This document shows, piece by piece, positions 9,242 through 17,035 of a stretch of 64,000 nucleotides of DNA; position 1 is the first letter of the stretch; the number at the start of each line of letters is the position of its first letter. The DNA is from Rhizobium sp. R634 (GTDB taxonomy: Bacteria; Pseudomonadota; Alphaproteobacteria; Rhizobiales; Rhizobiaceae), in NCBI RefSeq assembly GCF_002211305.1, contig NZ_LOKW01000027.1, forward strand, positions 248,001 to 312,000, given 5' to 3'. Position numbers and translations under genes: made by a program. The notes under the pieces are model-generated. The model was not told where the DNA came from, made no database searches, and saw only the letters and a program-made list of their open reading frames with translations.

Positions 9242-9445
9242 TTATTGGCCCGGCTCAGGAATTCTCTCGGCGTCGGAGAGAGCCGTGTTCTTTTCGTTGA
9301 ACCATTCGCCGATCTGTTTGCCGAATGCGAGCAAGAGCAGCATCAGCGGAATGACGATCAGCGCGACGGCGAGCACGATCTGGGCCATGTCGCCACGCTC
9401 GTCCTTGTGAAGTGCAATTGCGAGAGTCTTGAGGTTTCCAAACAT
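9242..9445 (-). CDS. small Flp-like pilin or pilin-related membrane peptide
   Basis: The 67-aa peptide has a charged leader ending KDERGD (G18) followed by a 22-residue hydrophobic helix (21-42) and a short polar tail, which is the architecture of Flp pilins. It lacks the Glu at +5 and the Tyr next to it that mark most Flp pilins, so it may be a divergent pilin or a minor subunit. The ATG at 9445 has a good GAGGA ribosome-binding site eight bases upstream. It is the first confident gene of the operon. Its central hydrophobic pattern (AL-x-VIPLM) recurs in the 43-aa peptide at 9955. Confidence 0.65.
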   Translation of the reverse strand: MFGNLKTLAIALHKDERGDMAQIVLAVALIVIPLMLLLLAFGKQIGEWFNEKNTALSDAERIPEPGQ

Positions 9446-9954
9446 CTGCGTATTCCTCGTTCCTAGGTTTGTTTCGGATCGAAGACCTTGGTGAAGATGA
9501 AGCAAGAATACGCTATCGTTTCGAAACGGCACGTTGCTCGTTCTAATGATATTTTCTGCTTCGGTTTATCTTCCCCGGCGGCCAACGCTTGTTGAGCAAC
9601 ACCATTAAGACCCAAGAGTGCGCCCAAGGCCAGCCCTCCGTCAAGCAAACGAAACGAAGGCTTCCAACTGACTTGGAGGCGTCTCTTGATGAAACGGAAT
9701 TGACGGCGGCCGCTTTCAACTAACCTGCTGAATCGGCTATCTTTTCACCTCAAAGTAACCGTCCCGCCGCCGTTTGGCCGACGATCGTCCACTGCCCCAT
9801 AATCGGCCAATGCTTTCAAGGCGATAGAATATCCGGATCGGATCAGCCGCATCGCCCGTCCGCGCGCCACGCGCCCATGGCGTTGCTTAGCGATCTGGAT
9901 TAAGCTTATCCGACATATTGGGTATGACCCTTCAATCGTTCCGGAGAAAGAACC
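9446..9954. other. divergent intergenic region between the tad operon and the second cpaF unit
   Basis: About 500 bases that should hold the promoters of both diverging units. The minus strand carries a 61-codon frame (9463-9648, TTG start) whose product has a hydrophobic alanine-rich start, but it lacks a basic signal-peptide start and a convincing ribosome-binding site, so I do not call it a gene. An AT-rich patch near 9540-9575 and the stretch 9895-9925 are the likeliest promoter areas. I see no repeat or RNA structure. Confidence 0.5.
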
Positions 9955-10086
9955 ATGGAAACGATGAGCAGCGTCTTGATACTTGCATTGGTCCTCATTC
10001 CACTGATGATGTTCTTCCCGACCGCAGTTCAGATGATGGTCACGCTGTTCGGCATGAGCACTGTTCTTGTCGGGATGCCGCTCTGA
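9955..10086 (+). CDS. 43-aa hydrophobic peptide coupled to cpaF2
   Basis: A short reading frame starts at ATG 9955 behind a strong GGAGAAAG ribosome-binding site and ends in TGA at 10084-10086, overlapping the next ATG by one base (TGATG). The product is almost entirely hydrophobic, with one long or two short membrane helices (VLILALVLIPLMMFF, then VQMMVTLFGMSTVLVG). It lacks the basic leader of a pilin but shares the ALxxIPLM pattern with the 67-aa pilin-like peptide at 9242. The tight coupling suggests it works with the ATPase that follows. Confidence 0.6.
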   Translation: METMSSVLILALVLIPLMMFFPTAVQMMVTLFGMSTVLVGMPL

Positions 10087-11234
10087 TGAAGGCCGTTTCC
10101 GACGACGCCGCCGAACAGGCGACCTTCCAGGTCCTGACCCGGGCGCTGGACAAACTCTTGGGTCCGATCCGTTTCCTGCTCGAGGATCCCAGCGTTTCCG
10201 AAATCCTGATCAACGGGACCTCCGACATCTTCGTCGAACGGCGGGGAAAGCTCGAACGCGCCGATACGCGCTTTGCCAGCCGCGAAGATCTGGAATCGGC
10301 CGCGCGCAGCATCGCGCAGTTTTCAGGCAAGCGCTTGACGCCGGAGGAGCCGAGCGTGGAAGCTCGTCTGCCGGACGGCTCGCGCGTGCAGATGATCCAG
10401 CCGCCCGCCGCCCGCACCGGGCTCTGCATCTCCATCCGCCGCTTCCTGAAAGAACATCGCAGCATTCGCGACCTCGTGACCCAAGGCAGCCTGACCGAGC
10501 AATCGCTTGCGCTGCTGCAGGCGGCCGTCGGCCTGCAGAAGAACGTCATCATCTCGGGCGGCACCGGCACCGGCAAGACGACGATGCTGAACGCGCTGTC
10601 GGAAGCCTTTGCCGACCACGAGCGCATCATCGTCATCGAAGACACGTCGGAACTGCAGATCCGCAAAGAGCACGTCGTCTATCTCGAAGTGACGAAGCCC
10701 GACCGTTTCGGCCGCGGCGGCGCCAGCATCCGCGACCTGTTCCGCTCGTCGCTACGCATGCGGCCCGACCGCATCATCGTCGGCGAATGCCGCGGCGGCG
10801 AGGCGCTCGATATGATCCAGGCGATGACCTCGGGCCACAGCGGCAGCCTTTCGACTGTGCATGCCAACACCCCCTACGACGCCCTGCACCGGCTGGAAAC
10901 CTTGGCGCTGATGTCCGATATCGACATGCCGCTCCGGCCGCTGCGCGCCCAGATCGCCTCCGCCGTCGATGTCGTCGTACAGATCGCCCGCTTCAAGCGC
11001 ACCGGCAGACGCCGGGTCATCGAGATTTCCGAGATCAAGGGCCTCAACGATGACGGCCAGTATATCGTCGAAAGCATCTACAAGCTCGAAGGCGACGGCC
11101 ATTCCAATTCCGACGGCGCATTGCTGTGGACCGGCGTCGTGCCAAGTTTCGCATCCGATGCCATGGAAGAGATAGCGGGCGGAGAACTTCCCGAATGGGC
11201 GAAGGCCGGTCCCGCCGCGCGGGAACCGGCTTAA
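10086..11234 (+). CDS. second CpaF/VirB11-type secretion ATPase (no FHA domain)
   Basis: The 382-aa protein is a compact CpaF-family ATPase: an N-terminal domain with SEILINGTSDIFVE, then Walker A GGTGTGKTTMLNAL (about residues 158-171), the Asp box IIVIEDTSEL, and RPDRIIVGECRGGEAL with HSGSLSTVHANTP. It is closely similar in its core to the FHA-CpaF on the other strand, which points to an old duplication. Start ATG 10086 overlaps the stop of the 43-aa peptide. No platform proteins of its own are next to it, so it may share TadB/TadC from the divergent operon or serve a separate machine. Confidence 0.9.
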   Translation: MKAVSDDAAEQATFQVLTRALDKLLGPIRFLLEDPSVSEILINGTSDIFVERRGKLERADTRFASREDLESAARSIAQFSGKRLTPEEPSVEARLPDGSRVQMIQPPAARTGLCISIRRFLKEHRSIRDLVTQGSLTEQSLALLQAAVGLQKNVIISGGTGTGKTTMLNALSEAFADHERIIVIEDTSELQIRKEHVVYLEVTKPDRFGRGGASIRDLFRSSLRMRPDRIIVGECRGGEALDMIQAMTSGHSGSLSTVHANTPYDALHRLETLALMSDIDMPLRPLRAQIASAVDVVVQIARFKRTGRRRVIEISEIKGLNDDGQYIVESIYKLEGDGHSNSDGALLWTGVVPSFASDAMEEIAGGELPEWAKAGPAAREPA

Positions 11235-11278
11235 GGCCCCATCGGCGGATGCGACCTGCAAAGCGGGTTGGATGTGGC

Positions 11279-11602
11279 TTAGGCGATACCCAGAAAAACG
11301 GCGAGCGATCTTGTGACCGCCAGGAGAGCATCATCTTCCAGGCGACCGATTATCGGGCCGATTCTATCCCGTTTTACGGACATGCTTTTATCCACCATCA
11401 CCTGCGAGACTTTGCGCAAGCCGCTGAGCGCCGTCGGTTCGATTATCGGCCGAATAAGCGGCGCGTCGATGAGCGTGCCTGATATCAGCAGCACGGTGAC
11501 TGTGCCGGTTGCGTCAAACTGATCTGCCTGGATGATAAGCGCCGGACGAGGCTTGCCGAAATCGCCTGTCATAGCAACCGTGACGATGTCACCGCGCCTC
11601 AC
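11279..11602 (-). CDS. mazF: MazF/PemK-family toxin (mRNA endoribonuclease)
   Basis: The 107-aa protein has the PemK/MazF fold signature: RRGDIVTVAM at the start, then GKPRPALIIQAD, then a strand series ending in KVSQVMVDK, where family members place catalytic residues. MazF toxins cut mRNA at short sequences when the antitoxin is degraded. It starts at a GTG that overlaps the antitoxin stop by four bases (GTGA), the usual antitoxin-first order. Confidence 0.88.
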   Translation of the reverse strand: MRRGDIVTVAMTGDFGKPRPALIIQADQFDATGTVTVLLISGTLIDAPLIRPIIEPTALSGLRKVSQVMVDKSMSVKRDRIGPIIGRLEDDALLAVTRSLAVFLGIA

Positions 11603-11823
11603 GTTTCACCTTCGGAATCCAGGTCGGCGAGAGCCGCATCGAGGAAATCCTGCAAATCGCGATCGCTTGCATCCGCGAGCGCGGCCTGAACGGACTGGCG
11701 ATGGCATTCATCGGCGAACCCCGGGCGGCGGGTATCGGGCACCCATATCTGCACCGGTCGCAGCCCAGCAGCCCGCAAGGTCTCACGGCGCTTTTGGACT
11801 CTCTGATTGACAGGCGTTGCCAC
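11599..11823 (-). CDS. mazE: MazE-like antitoxin (DUF3018 type)
   Basis: This 74-aa protein has the QRVQKRRETLRAAGLRPVQI start and WVPDTRRPGF segment typical of the DUF3018 antitoxin family that pairs with MazF. The C-terminal half is acidic (DLQDFLDAALADLDSEGE), as expected for the toxin-wrapping part. It starts at GTG 11823 with a GGAG ribosome-binding site eight bases upstream. A perfect 16-bp palindrome sits just upstream and is the likely autoregulatory operator. Confidence 0.85.
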   Translation of the reverse strand: MATPVNQRVQKRRETLRAAGLRPVQIWVPDTRRPGFADECHRQSVQAALADASDRDLQDFLDAALADLDSEGET

Positions 11824-11839
11824 TAGTTAGCTCCACTAA

Positions 11840-11855
11840 ATGTTACATGTAACAT
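11840..11855 (-). promoter_or_regulatory. perfect 16-bp palindrome, likely MazE operator
   Basis: ATGTTACATGTAACAT is a perfect inverted repeat 16 bases upstream of the antitoxin start codon. Toxin-antitoxin operons are usually repressed by the antitoxin binding such a palindrome across the promoter. No experimental support is visible; the call rests on symmetry and position. Confidence 0.65.
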
Positions 11856-11906
11856 AAGAGCCTAACTTTACCATGTCAATGTCCGGCGTCGGCGGAACGA
11901 ATGGCC

Positions 11907-12455
11907 TTATACGCCGCCGTCCTTTTCGGCGCTCGCCGCCATATGCCTGAGTTCGTCCCAGAGGCTTTCGGCGAAGCTGCGCAGGACCGTAAGCTCGAAG
12001 CTGTCGTCGCCGGTGCGGGCGATCTGCACAGAGATATGGCCGACCATCGTCATGGCCGAGCTGCCTTCGGCAAAAACGGCGGGATCGAGATCGACGGCGG
12101 TGCCCTTTGAAAGAAGCAGGCGCGAAGACCGGCCGGAAATGCCAATGCGGACGCGTCCGTGGCTCTGGTCCATGACGAAGGCTTTTCCGGCAAGCGCTGC
12201 GGTAAGAGTGTCGAGCTTTGCCGGCGCAAGCGGCGCGTCACCGGCGACGAACCATTGGCGGAAGCCGGCCTGCCGGATCGAACTGTTCGCAAGGCCTATC
12301 TTTGCCAGTTCGGCGGCAAGTGCGGCCGGCTCGATCGTGCCGAGCACGTGCAGCAGATGGCCTTCCGGCAAGGCTTCCAGCCGGAGGGCGGATCCTGCCG
12401 CACCGTTATATCTGGCGCCGGCGAGAACCGGCCTGTGCTGGGGAAGATCAGGCAT
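11907..12455 (-). CDS. soxG: SoxG/MgdD: gamma subunit of heterotetrameric sarcosine oxidase or N-methylglutamate dehydrogenase
   Basis: The 182-aa protein matches the small gamma subunit of TsOX-type enzymes: weakly conserved, alpha/beta, with GFRQWFVAGD and a C-terminal GHISVQIARTGDDSFELTVLRSFAESLWDEL block. It is the last gene of a B-D-A-G operon and overlaps the end of soxA by eight bases. The ATG at 12455 gives MPDLPQHRP; the frame's upstream extension lies inside soxA. Subunit identity is safe from order and pattern, but the true substrate (sarcosine or N-methylglutamate) is not. Confidence 0.85.
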   Translation of the reverse strand: MPDLPQHRPVLAGARYNGAAGSALRLEALPEGHLLHVLGTIEPAALAAELAKIGLANSSIRQAGFRQWFVAGDAPLAPAKLDTLTAALAGKAFVMDQSHGRVRIGISGRSSRLLLSKGTAVDLDPAVFAEGSSAMTMVGHISVQIARTGDDSFELTVLRSFAESLWDELRHMAASAEKDGGV

Positions 12456-15402
12456 GGAGCTTCTCGTTTTCAGGATCGATGAAGACGGGATGGCAGAGCA
12501 CCGCCTCGATGAATTCATTGTGCAGGCCGTTCCAGACCGTCACCTTCTCGCCGATGCGCTCCGGCCCGCGCCGGACGAGCGCCAGGCCGATCTTATGGCC
12601 GAGCGTCGGCGAAAAGGCGCTTGAGGTGACATAGCCCTGATCATTTTCGAGTGTCGCCGCAGCGCCTTCGGCAAGGATATGCGAGCCGGTGCGGAAGCCG
12701 CTTGCCGGGTTGAGCGGCTTGACGCCGACGAGGCGCGGCCGTTCCGGATCCTGCAGGCCCTCACGGGCGAGCATCGCCTTGCCGATGAAATCCGGCTTGG
12801 TCGATGAAACCATGCGGCCGAAGCCGAGATCGCCTGGGGTGACCGTGCCGTTGATTTCGGCATGGGTGACGTGGCCCTTTTCGATGCGCAGGACGCCGAG
12901 CGCTTCGGCGCCGTAGGCGCAGATGCCGTGTTTCTCGCCCGCTGCCATGATGGCGTCGGCAACGCTCTCGCCGTAGCCGGCCGGCACGGCCAGCTCGTAG
13001 GCGAGTTCGCCGGAGAAGGAGATCCGGAACAGCCGGCCTTCGAGGCGGCCTGCGAATAGCGAAACCTTGCGGGCGCTCATGAAAGGGAAGGCCGCATCGG
13101 AGATGTCCTCGTCGACGATTTCCGAAAGGACAGCGCGGGACTTCGGCCCGGCAACGGCCATCTGCGCCCATTGATCGGTCGAGGAGGCGAAGCAGACGTC
13201 GAGTTGCGGCCAAAGCGTCTGGGCGCAGAATTCGAGATGGGTGAGCACGCCGGCGGCAAGCGCCGTCGTCGTCGTCATGAAGAAATGCTCGTCGCTGAAG
13301 CGGCTGGTCGTGCCATCGTCATAGATGAAGCCGTCCTCGCGCAGCATGATGCCGTAACGCGCCTTGCCGACCGCAAGCTTGGCGAAGCCGTTGCAATAGA
13401 TGCGGTCGAGGAAGGTCGCGGCATCGCGGCCGAAGATTTCGATCTTGCCGAGAGTCGAGACGTCGCAGAGGCCGGCATTTTTTCGGATATTCAGCACTTC
13501 CCGATCGACGCTGTCGCGCCACGTCGCCTCGCCTGTGCGCGGGAACCAGGAGGAACGATACCAGAGGCCGGTTTCGACGAAGACCGCGCCGTTCTTCTGA
13601 GCCCAGCCATGCAGCGGCGATTTGCGCGCCGGCTGGAAATCCTTGCCGCGCGAGGCGCCGGTCAGAGCGCCGAAGGAAACCGGCGTGTAAAAGGGCCGGA
13701 AGGTCGTCGTTCCCACTTCGGCGGGCGAAACGCCGCGCACTTCGGCCAGAATGCCGATGGCGTTGATGTTGGAAAGCTTGCCCTGGTCGGTCGCCATGCC
13801 TGACGTCGTATAGCGCTTGGCAAGCTCGACATGGCCGTAGCCTTCGCGCACGGCGAGGCCGAGGTCCTTGAGATGGACGTCGTTCTGATAGTCGACGAAA
13901 GCCTTGCCCTTCGAGCCCTTGACCGACCAGAGCGGCTTTGCGCGCTGCGCCGTCTCGCCGGCTGAGGCAAATGCCGGTTCTGCTGCGAAGCCGATCGCTT
14001 TCAATGCGGCCGCCGCCTTTGCGGCTCCATCGCCCAGGCAAGCCACGGTTTGCTCAAGCCCGGCCGCGGAGCCGGCAACGGCAATGCCTTCCTGCGTGGC
14101 CGGCGCCAGGAACGCCGCCGCTTCGTCCGACCATTGCGGCTTTCCGCCGCGATGACAGGCAAGGTGGATGACAGGACTCCAGCCGCCCGACATGGCAAGC
14201 GCATCCGTCTCGATGCGCCGAGTGCCGGCCGCGGTTTCGACGCTGACGCCGCGCAAGCGCTGGCCGCCATGGGCATCGACGATCCGGGCGCCCTTCAGCA
14301 CCTCGGCGCGGCCCTGCCAGGTCTTCCCCCCATACGCGCGGCTGTCGATGATCGCCGCCACGGCGAGGCCGGCCGCTTCGAGGTCGGCGGCGGTGCGGTA
14401 ACCCGCATCGTTGGTGGTGAAGATCACCGTGCTTTGGCCCGGCGCGACTGCTTGCCGGTTGAGATAGCTGCGCATGGCGCCCACCATCATCACGCCCGGT
14501 ATGTCGTTTCCGCCGAAGACGATCGGACGCTCTTCGGCGCCCGTCGCCAGGATCGCCTGGCGGGCGACGATGCGCCACAAGCGTTCGACGGGACGGTCCG
14601 GATCGGGCAGCGCCACATGTTTCTGCACGCGTTCGACGGCGCCGAAGACATTGTCGTCGTACCAGCCGAAGACGGTCGTGCGCGGCAGGCGGCGCACATT
14701 TTCCAGCGCCTCTAGTTCGGCCAGCAGCTCGGCGAGAAGCGCATCCGCCGGCTTGCCCTCGATCGTGCCGCTCTCGGACAGCAGGCTGCCGCCGAATTCG
14801 GAGCCTTCGTCGGCGAGGATGACGCGAGCGCCGGCGCGGCCGGCGGTCAGTGCTGCGGCAAGACCGGCTGGGCCGGCGCCGATCACCAGCAGGTCGCAAT
14901 GCGCCCAGCATTTCTCATAGGCGTCGGGATCGGCTTCGTAGGAGGCGCGGCCGAGGCCGGCCGCCTTGCGGATCACCGGTTCGTAGAGTTTTTCCCAGAG
15001 GGCTGCCGGCCACATGAAGGTCTTGTAGTAGAAGCCGGCGCTGAGGAAGGGCGAGAGCAGGCCGTTGACGGCGCCGATATCCAAGCCGAGCGAGGGCCAG
15101 CGGTTTTGGCTCCTGGCCGTCAGCCCCTGGTAAAGCTCGATCATCGTCGCGCGCGTATTCGGTTCGGTGCGCCCGCCGCTGCCTGTCGTCACCAGCGCGT
15201 TCGGTTCGGCGGCTCCCGCCGTCACGATGCCGCGCGGGCGGTGATATTTGAAACTGCGGCCGACGAGCTGGACACTGTTGGCAAGCAGCGCCGAGGCGAG
15301 CGTATCGCCCGGATGGCCTTCCAGCGCCTTGCCGTCGAAGCTGAAACCGAGTGTCTTGGCGCGGTCGATGCGGCCGCCCGAGGAAAGACGGAAGCTGGTC
15401 AT
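12448..15402 (-). CDS. soxA: SoxA/MgdC: alpha subunit of heterotetrameric sarcosine oxidase or N-methylglutamate dehydrogenase
   Basis: A 984-aa flavoprotein. Residues about 1-90 form the ferredoxin-like N-terminal domain of TsOX alpha subunits (GKALEGHPGDTLASALLAN). A dinucleotide-binding motif VIGAGPAGLAAALTAGRAG lies near residue 170 and a second nucleotide-binding part around residue 310. The C-terminal 400 residues are a GcvT-like tetrahydrofolate-binding domain (WRDSVDREVLNIRKNAGL, FSGELAYELAV). The enzyme N-demethylates its amine and hands the one-carbon unit to tetrahydrofolate. Start ATG 15402 overlaps the soxD stop. The adjacent mgs-like genes raise the alternative that the substrate is N-methylglutamate. 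Confidence 0.92.
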   Translation of the reverse strand: MTSFRLSSGGRIDRAKTLGFSFDGKALEGHPGDTLASALLANSVQLVGRSFKYHRPRGIVTAGAAEPNALVTTGSGGRTEPNTRATMIELYQGLTARSQNRWPSLGLDIGAVNGLLSPFLSAGFYYKTFMWPAALWEKLYEPVIRKAAGLGRASYEADPDAYEKCWAHCDLLVIGAGPAGLAAALTAGRAGARVILADEGSEFGGSLLSESGTIEGKPADALLAELLAELEALENVRRLPRTTVFGWYDDNVFGAVERVQKHVALPDPDRPVERLWRIVARQAILATGAEERPIVFGGNDIPGVMMVGAMRSYLNRQAVAPGQSTVIFTTNDAGYRTAADLEAAGLAVAAIIDSRAYGGKTWQGRAEVLKGARIVDAHGGQRLRGVSVETAAGTRRIETDALAMSGGWSPVIHLACHRGGKPQWSDEAAAFLAPATQEGIAVAGSAAGLEQTVACLGDGAAKAAAALKAIGFAAEPAFASAGETAQRAKPLWSVKGSKGKAFVDYQNDVHLKDLGLAVREGYGHVELAKRYTTSGMATDQGKLSNINAIGILAEVRGVSPAEVGTTTFRPFYTPVSFGALTGASRGKDFQPARKSPLHGWAQKNGAVFVETGLWYRSSWFPRTGEATWRDSVDREVLNIRKNAGLCDVSTLGKIEIFGRDAATFLDRIYCNGFAKLAVGKARYGIMLREDGFIYDDGTTSRFSDEHFFMTTTTALAAGVLTHLEFCAQTLWPQLDVCFASSTDQWAQMAVAGPKSRAVLSEIVDEDISDAAFPFMSARKVSLFAGRLEGRLFRISFSGELAYELAVPAGYGESVADAIMAAGEKHGICAYGAEALGVLRIEKGHVTHAEINGTVTPGDLGFGRMVSSTKPDFIGKAMLAREGLQDPERPRLVGVKPLNPASGFRTGSHILAEGAAATLENDQGYVTSSAFSPTLGHKIGLALVRRGPERIGEKVTVWNGLHNEFIEAVLCHPVFIDPENEKLHA

Positions 15403-15680
15403 GCCTGTTCTCCGCCGAGCTTTGAAAGGGCGGCGTCTTTGACGCCATGGACCGCATGGGTGGCGGTATCGCGTTCGACGATCAGCCAGCGGCGGCATCC
15501 GGAGGAATGGTGCCAGTATTCGCTGTGGCGGCCGCGCGGATTGCCGCGCAGATAGACATAGTCGAACCAGGCCTCCGCGCCGGCGTCCGGCGCTGGCCTG
15601 ACAAGGCCGGCATCGCCGCGGATCGCGAATTCCTCCTTTGGCCGGGCGCCGCAATGGGGACAGGAAATCAGGCTCGCCAT
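15399..15680 (-). CDS. soxD: SoxD/MgdB: delta subunit of heterotetrameric sarcosine oxidase or N-methylglutamate dehydrogenase
   Basis: This 93-aa protein carries the zinc-binding pattern of the delta subunit: CPHCG at residues 7-11 and the HSSGCRRW motif with conserved histidines near residue 57. RGNPRGRHSEYWHH is the family's best conserved stretch. The start ATG 15680 is 12 bases after the soxB stop, and its stop overlaps the soxA start as ATGA. Confidence 0.9.
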   Translation of the reverse strand: MASLISCPHCGARPKEEFAIRGDAGLVRPAPDAGAEAWFDYVYLRGNPRGRHSEYWHHSSGCRRWLIVERDTATHAVHGVKDAALSKLGGEQA

Positions 15681-15691
15681 GTTGAGTGTCC

Positions 15692-16942
15692 TCAGTGCAG
15701 ATTGGGCTGGGCGCCGACGCCCTTTTCGTCGATCGGATAGCCGCGGGCGAAACGGTCGAGCCGGAAGGCCCGGGCCGTCTGATGCGGCGTGTTGCGGGCG
15801 ATCAGATGGGCGTAGCAGAAGCCGGAGGCAGGCGTCGCCTTGAAGCCGCCGTAACACCAGCCGGCGTTGAGATAAAGATTGTCGATATGGGTGCGGTCGA
15901 TGATCGGCGAGCCGTCCATGCTCATATCCATGACCCCGCCCCAGGAGCGCAGGAAACGCACCCGCGACAGCGACGGGATCATCGCCACGCCGGCTTCGGC
16001 GACATGCTCGACCGTCGCCAGATTGCCGCGCTGGGCATAGGAATTGTAGCCGTCGATATCGCCGCCGAAGACGAGGCCGCCCTTGTCCGACTGGGAGACG
16101 TAGAAATGCCCGGCGCCGAAGGTGACGACATTGTCGATGAAGGGTTTCAGTCCCTCGGAGACAAAGGCCTGCAGCACATGGCTTTCGATCGGCAGGCGGA
16201 GGCCCGCCATATCGGCGACGACGGTGGAATTGCCGGCCGCCGCCAGCGCCAGCTTGCCGCAGCCGATGAAGCCCCTGCTGGTCTCAACGCCGGTGACTTG
16301 ACCGTTTTCGCTGCGGATGCCCGTCACTTCGCACTGGGTGATGATGTCGACGCCGCGGCTGTCGGCGCCGCGCGCATAACCCCAAGCGACCGCATCGTGG
16401 CGCACCGTGCCGCCGCGCGGCTGGAACAGGGCGCCCATTACCGGGAAACGCGCATTGTCGAAATCGAGGAACGGGAGCTTCTTGCGCACCGCCTGCCGGT
16501 CGAGCAGCTCGGCATCGACGCCGTGCAGCCGCATGGCATTTCCGCGGCGTGTATAGGCGTCGCGCTGCGCGTCGGAATGAAAGAGGTTGAGCACGCCGCG
16601 CTGCGAGACCATGGCGTTGAAATTGAAGTCTTGCTCCAGCCCCTCCCACAATTTCATCGACAGCTCGTAGAAGGGATTGTTGCCGGGCAGCAGGTAGTTC
16701 GAACGGATGATCGTGGTGTTCCTGCCGATATTGCCGGAGCCGAGATAACCCTTTTCGAGGACGGCGACATTGGTGATGCCGAACTCCTTGGCGAGATAAT
16801 AGGCCGTGGCAAGGCCGTGGCCGCCGCCGCCGACAATGACGACATCATAATGCGGCTTCGGCGCGGGGTCGCGCCAGGCAGGCGCCCAGCCTTTGTTGCC
16901 GCGAAGGCCGTTGAGGAAAATCGAGAGAGCGGAGTAGCGCAT
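15692..16942 (-). CDS. soxB: SoxB/MgdA: beta subunit of heterotetrameric sarcosine oxidase or N-methylglutamate dehydrogenase
   Basis: The 416-aa flavoprotein has the FAD-binding motif VVIVGGGGHGLATAYYLA near residues 34-51, preceded by the usual SoxB leader (MRYSALSIFLNGLRGNKGWAPAW is split here only for description: it includes SALSIF and GWAPAWRDP). The C-terminus has the family end pattern GWCYGGFKATPASGF. It is the first gene of the soxBDAG operon and diverges from glxA across 87 bases, which must hold both promoters. Confidence 0.92.
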   Translation of the reverse strand: MRYSALSIFLNGLRGNKGWAPAWRDPAPKPHYDVVIVGGGGHGLATAYYLAKEFGITNVAVLEKGYLGSGNIGRNTTIIRSNYLLPGNNPFYELSMKLWEGLEQDFNFNAMVSQRGVLNLFHSDAQRDAYTRRGNAMRLHGVDAELLDRQAVRKKLPFLDFDNARFPVMGALFQPRGGTVRHDAVAWGYARGADSRGVDIITQCEVTGIRSENGQVTGVETSRGFIGCGKLALAAAGNSTVVADMAGLRLPIESHVLQAFVSEGLKPFIDNVVTFGAGHFYVSQSDKGGLVFGGDIDGYNSYAQRGNLATVEHVAEAGVAMIPSLSRVRFLRSWGGVMDMSMDGSPIIDRTHIDNLYLNAGWCYGGFKATPASGFCYAHLIARNTPHQTARAFRLDRFARGYPIDEKGVGAQPNLH

Positions 16943-17004
16943 GGGTCAATCCGAATGGAGTGGCCGCATGATGCCAGAAAGATCAGCGCGGACTTGCGCA
17001 ATTA

Positions 17005-17035
17005 GGACACTAATGAATATAAAAGGGACATGTCC
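17005..17035. promoter_or_regulatory. GGACA direct repeats and a GGACATGTCC palindrome between soxB and glxA
   Basis: GGACA occurs at 17005-17009 and again at 17026-17030, 21 bases apart, and the second copy forms the 10-bp palindrome GGACATGTCC that overlaps the glxA start codon. AraC-family regulators often bind direct repeats spaced two helical turns apart, so this may be an autoregulatory or sox-control site for GlxA. This is a pattern-based guess. Confidence 0.35.

Noticed and set aside
9463..9648. 61-codon minus-strand frame upstream of the pilin-like gene, with a hydrophobic start
   Set aside because: TTG start, no basic signal-peptide region and no Shine-Dalgarno; I mention it only in the spacer note.
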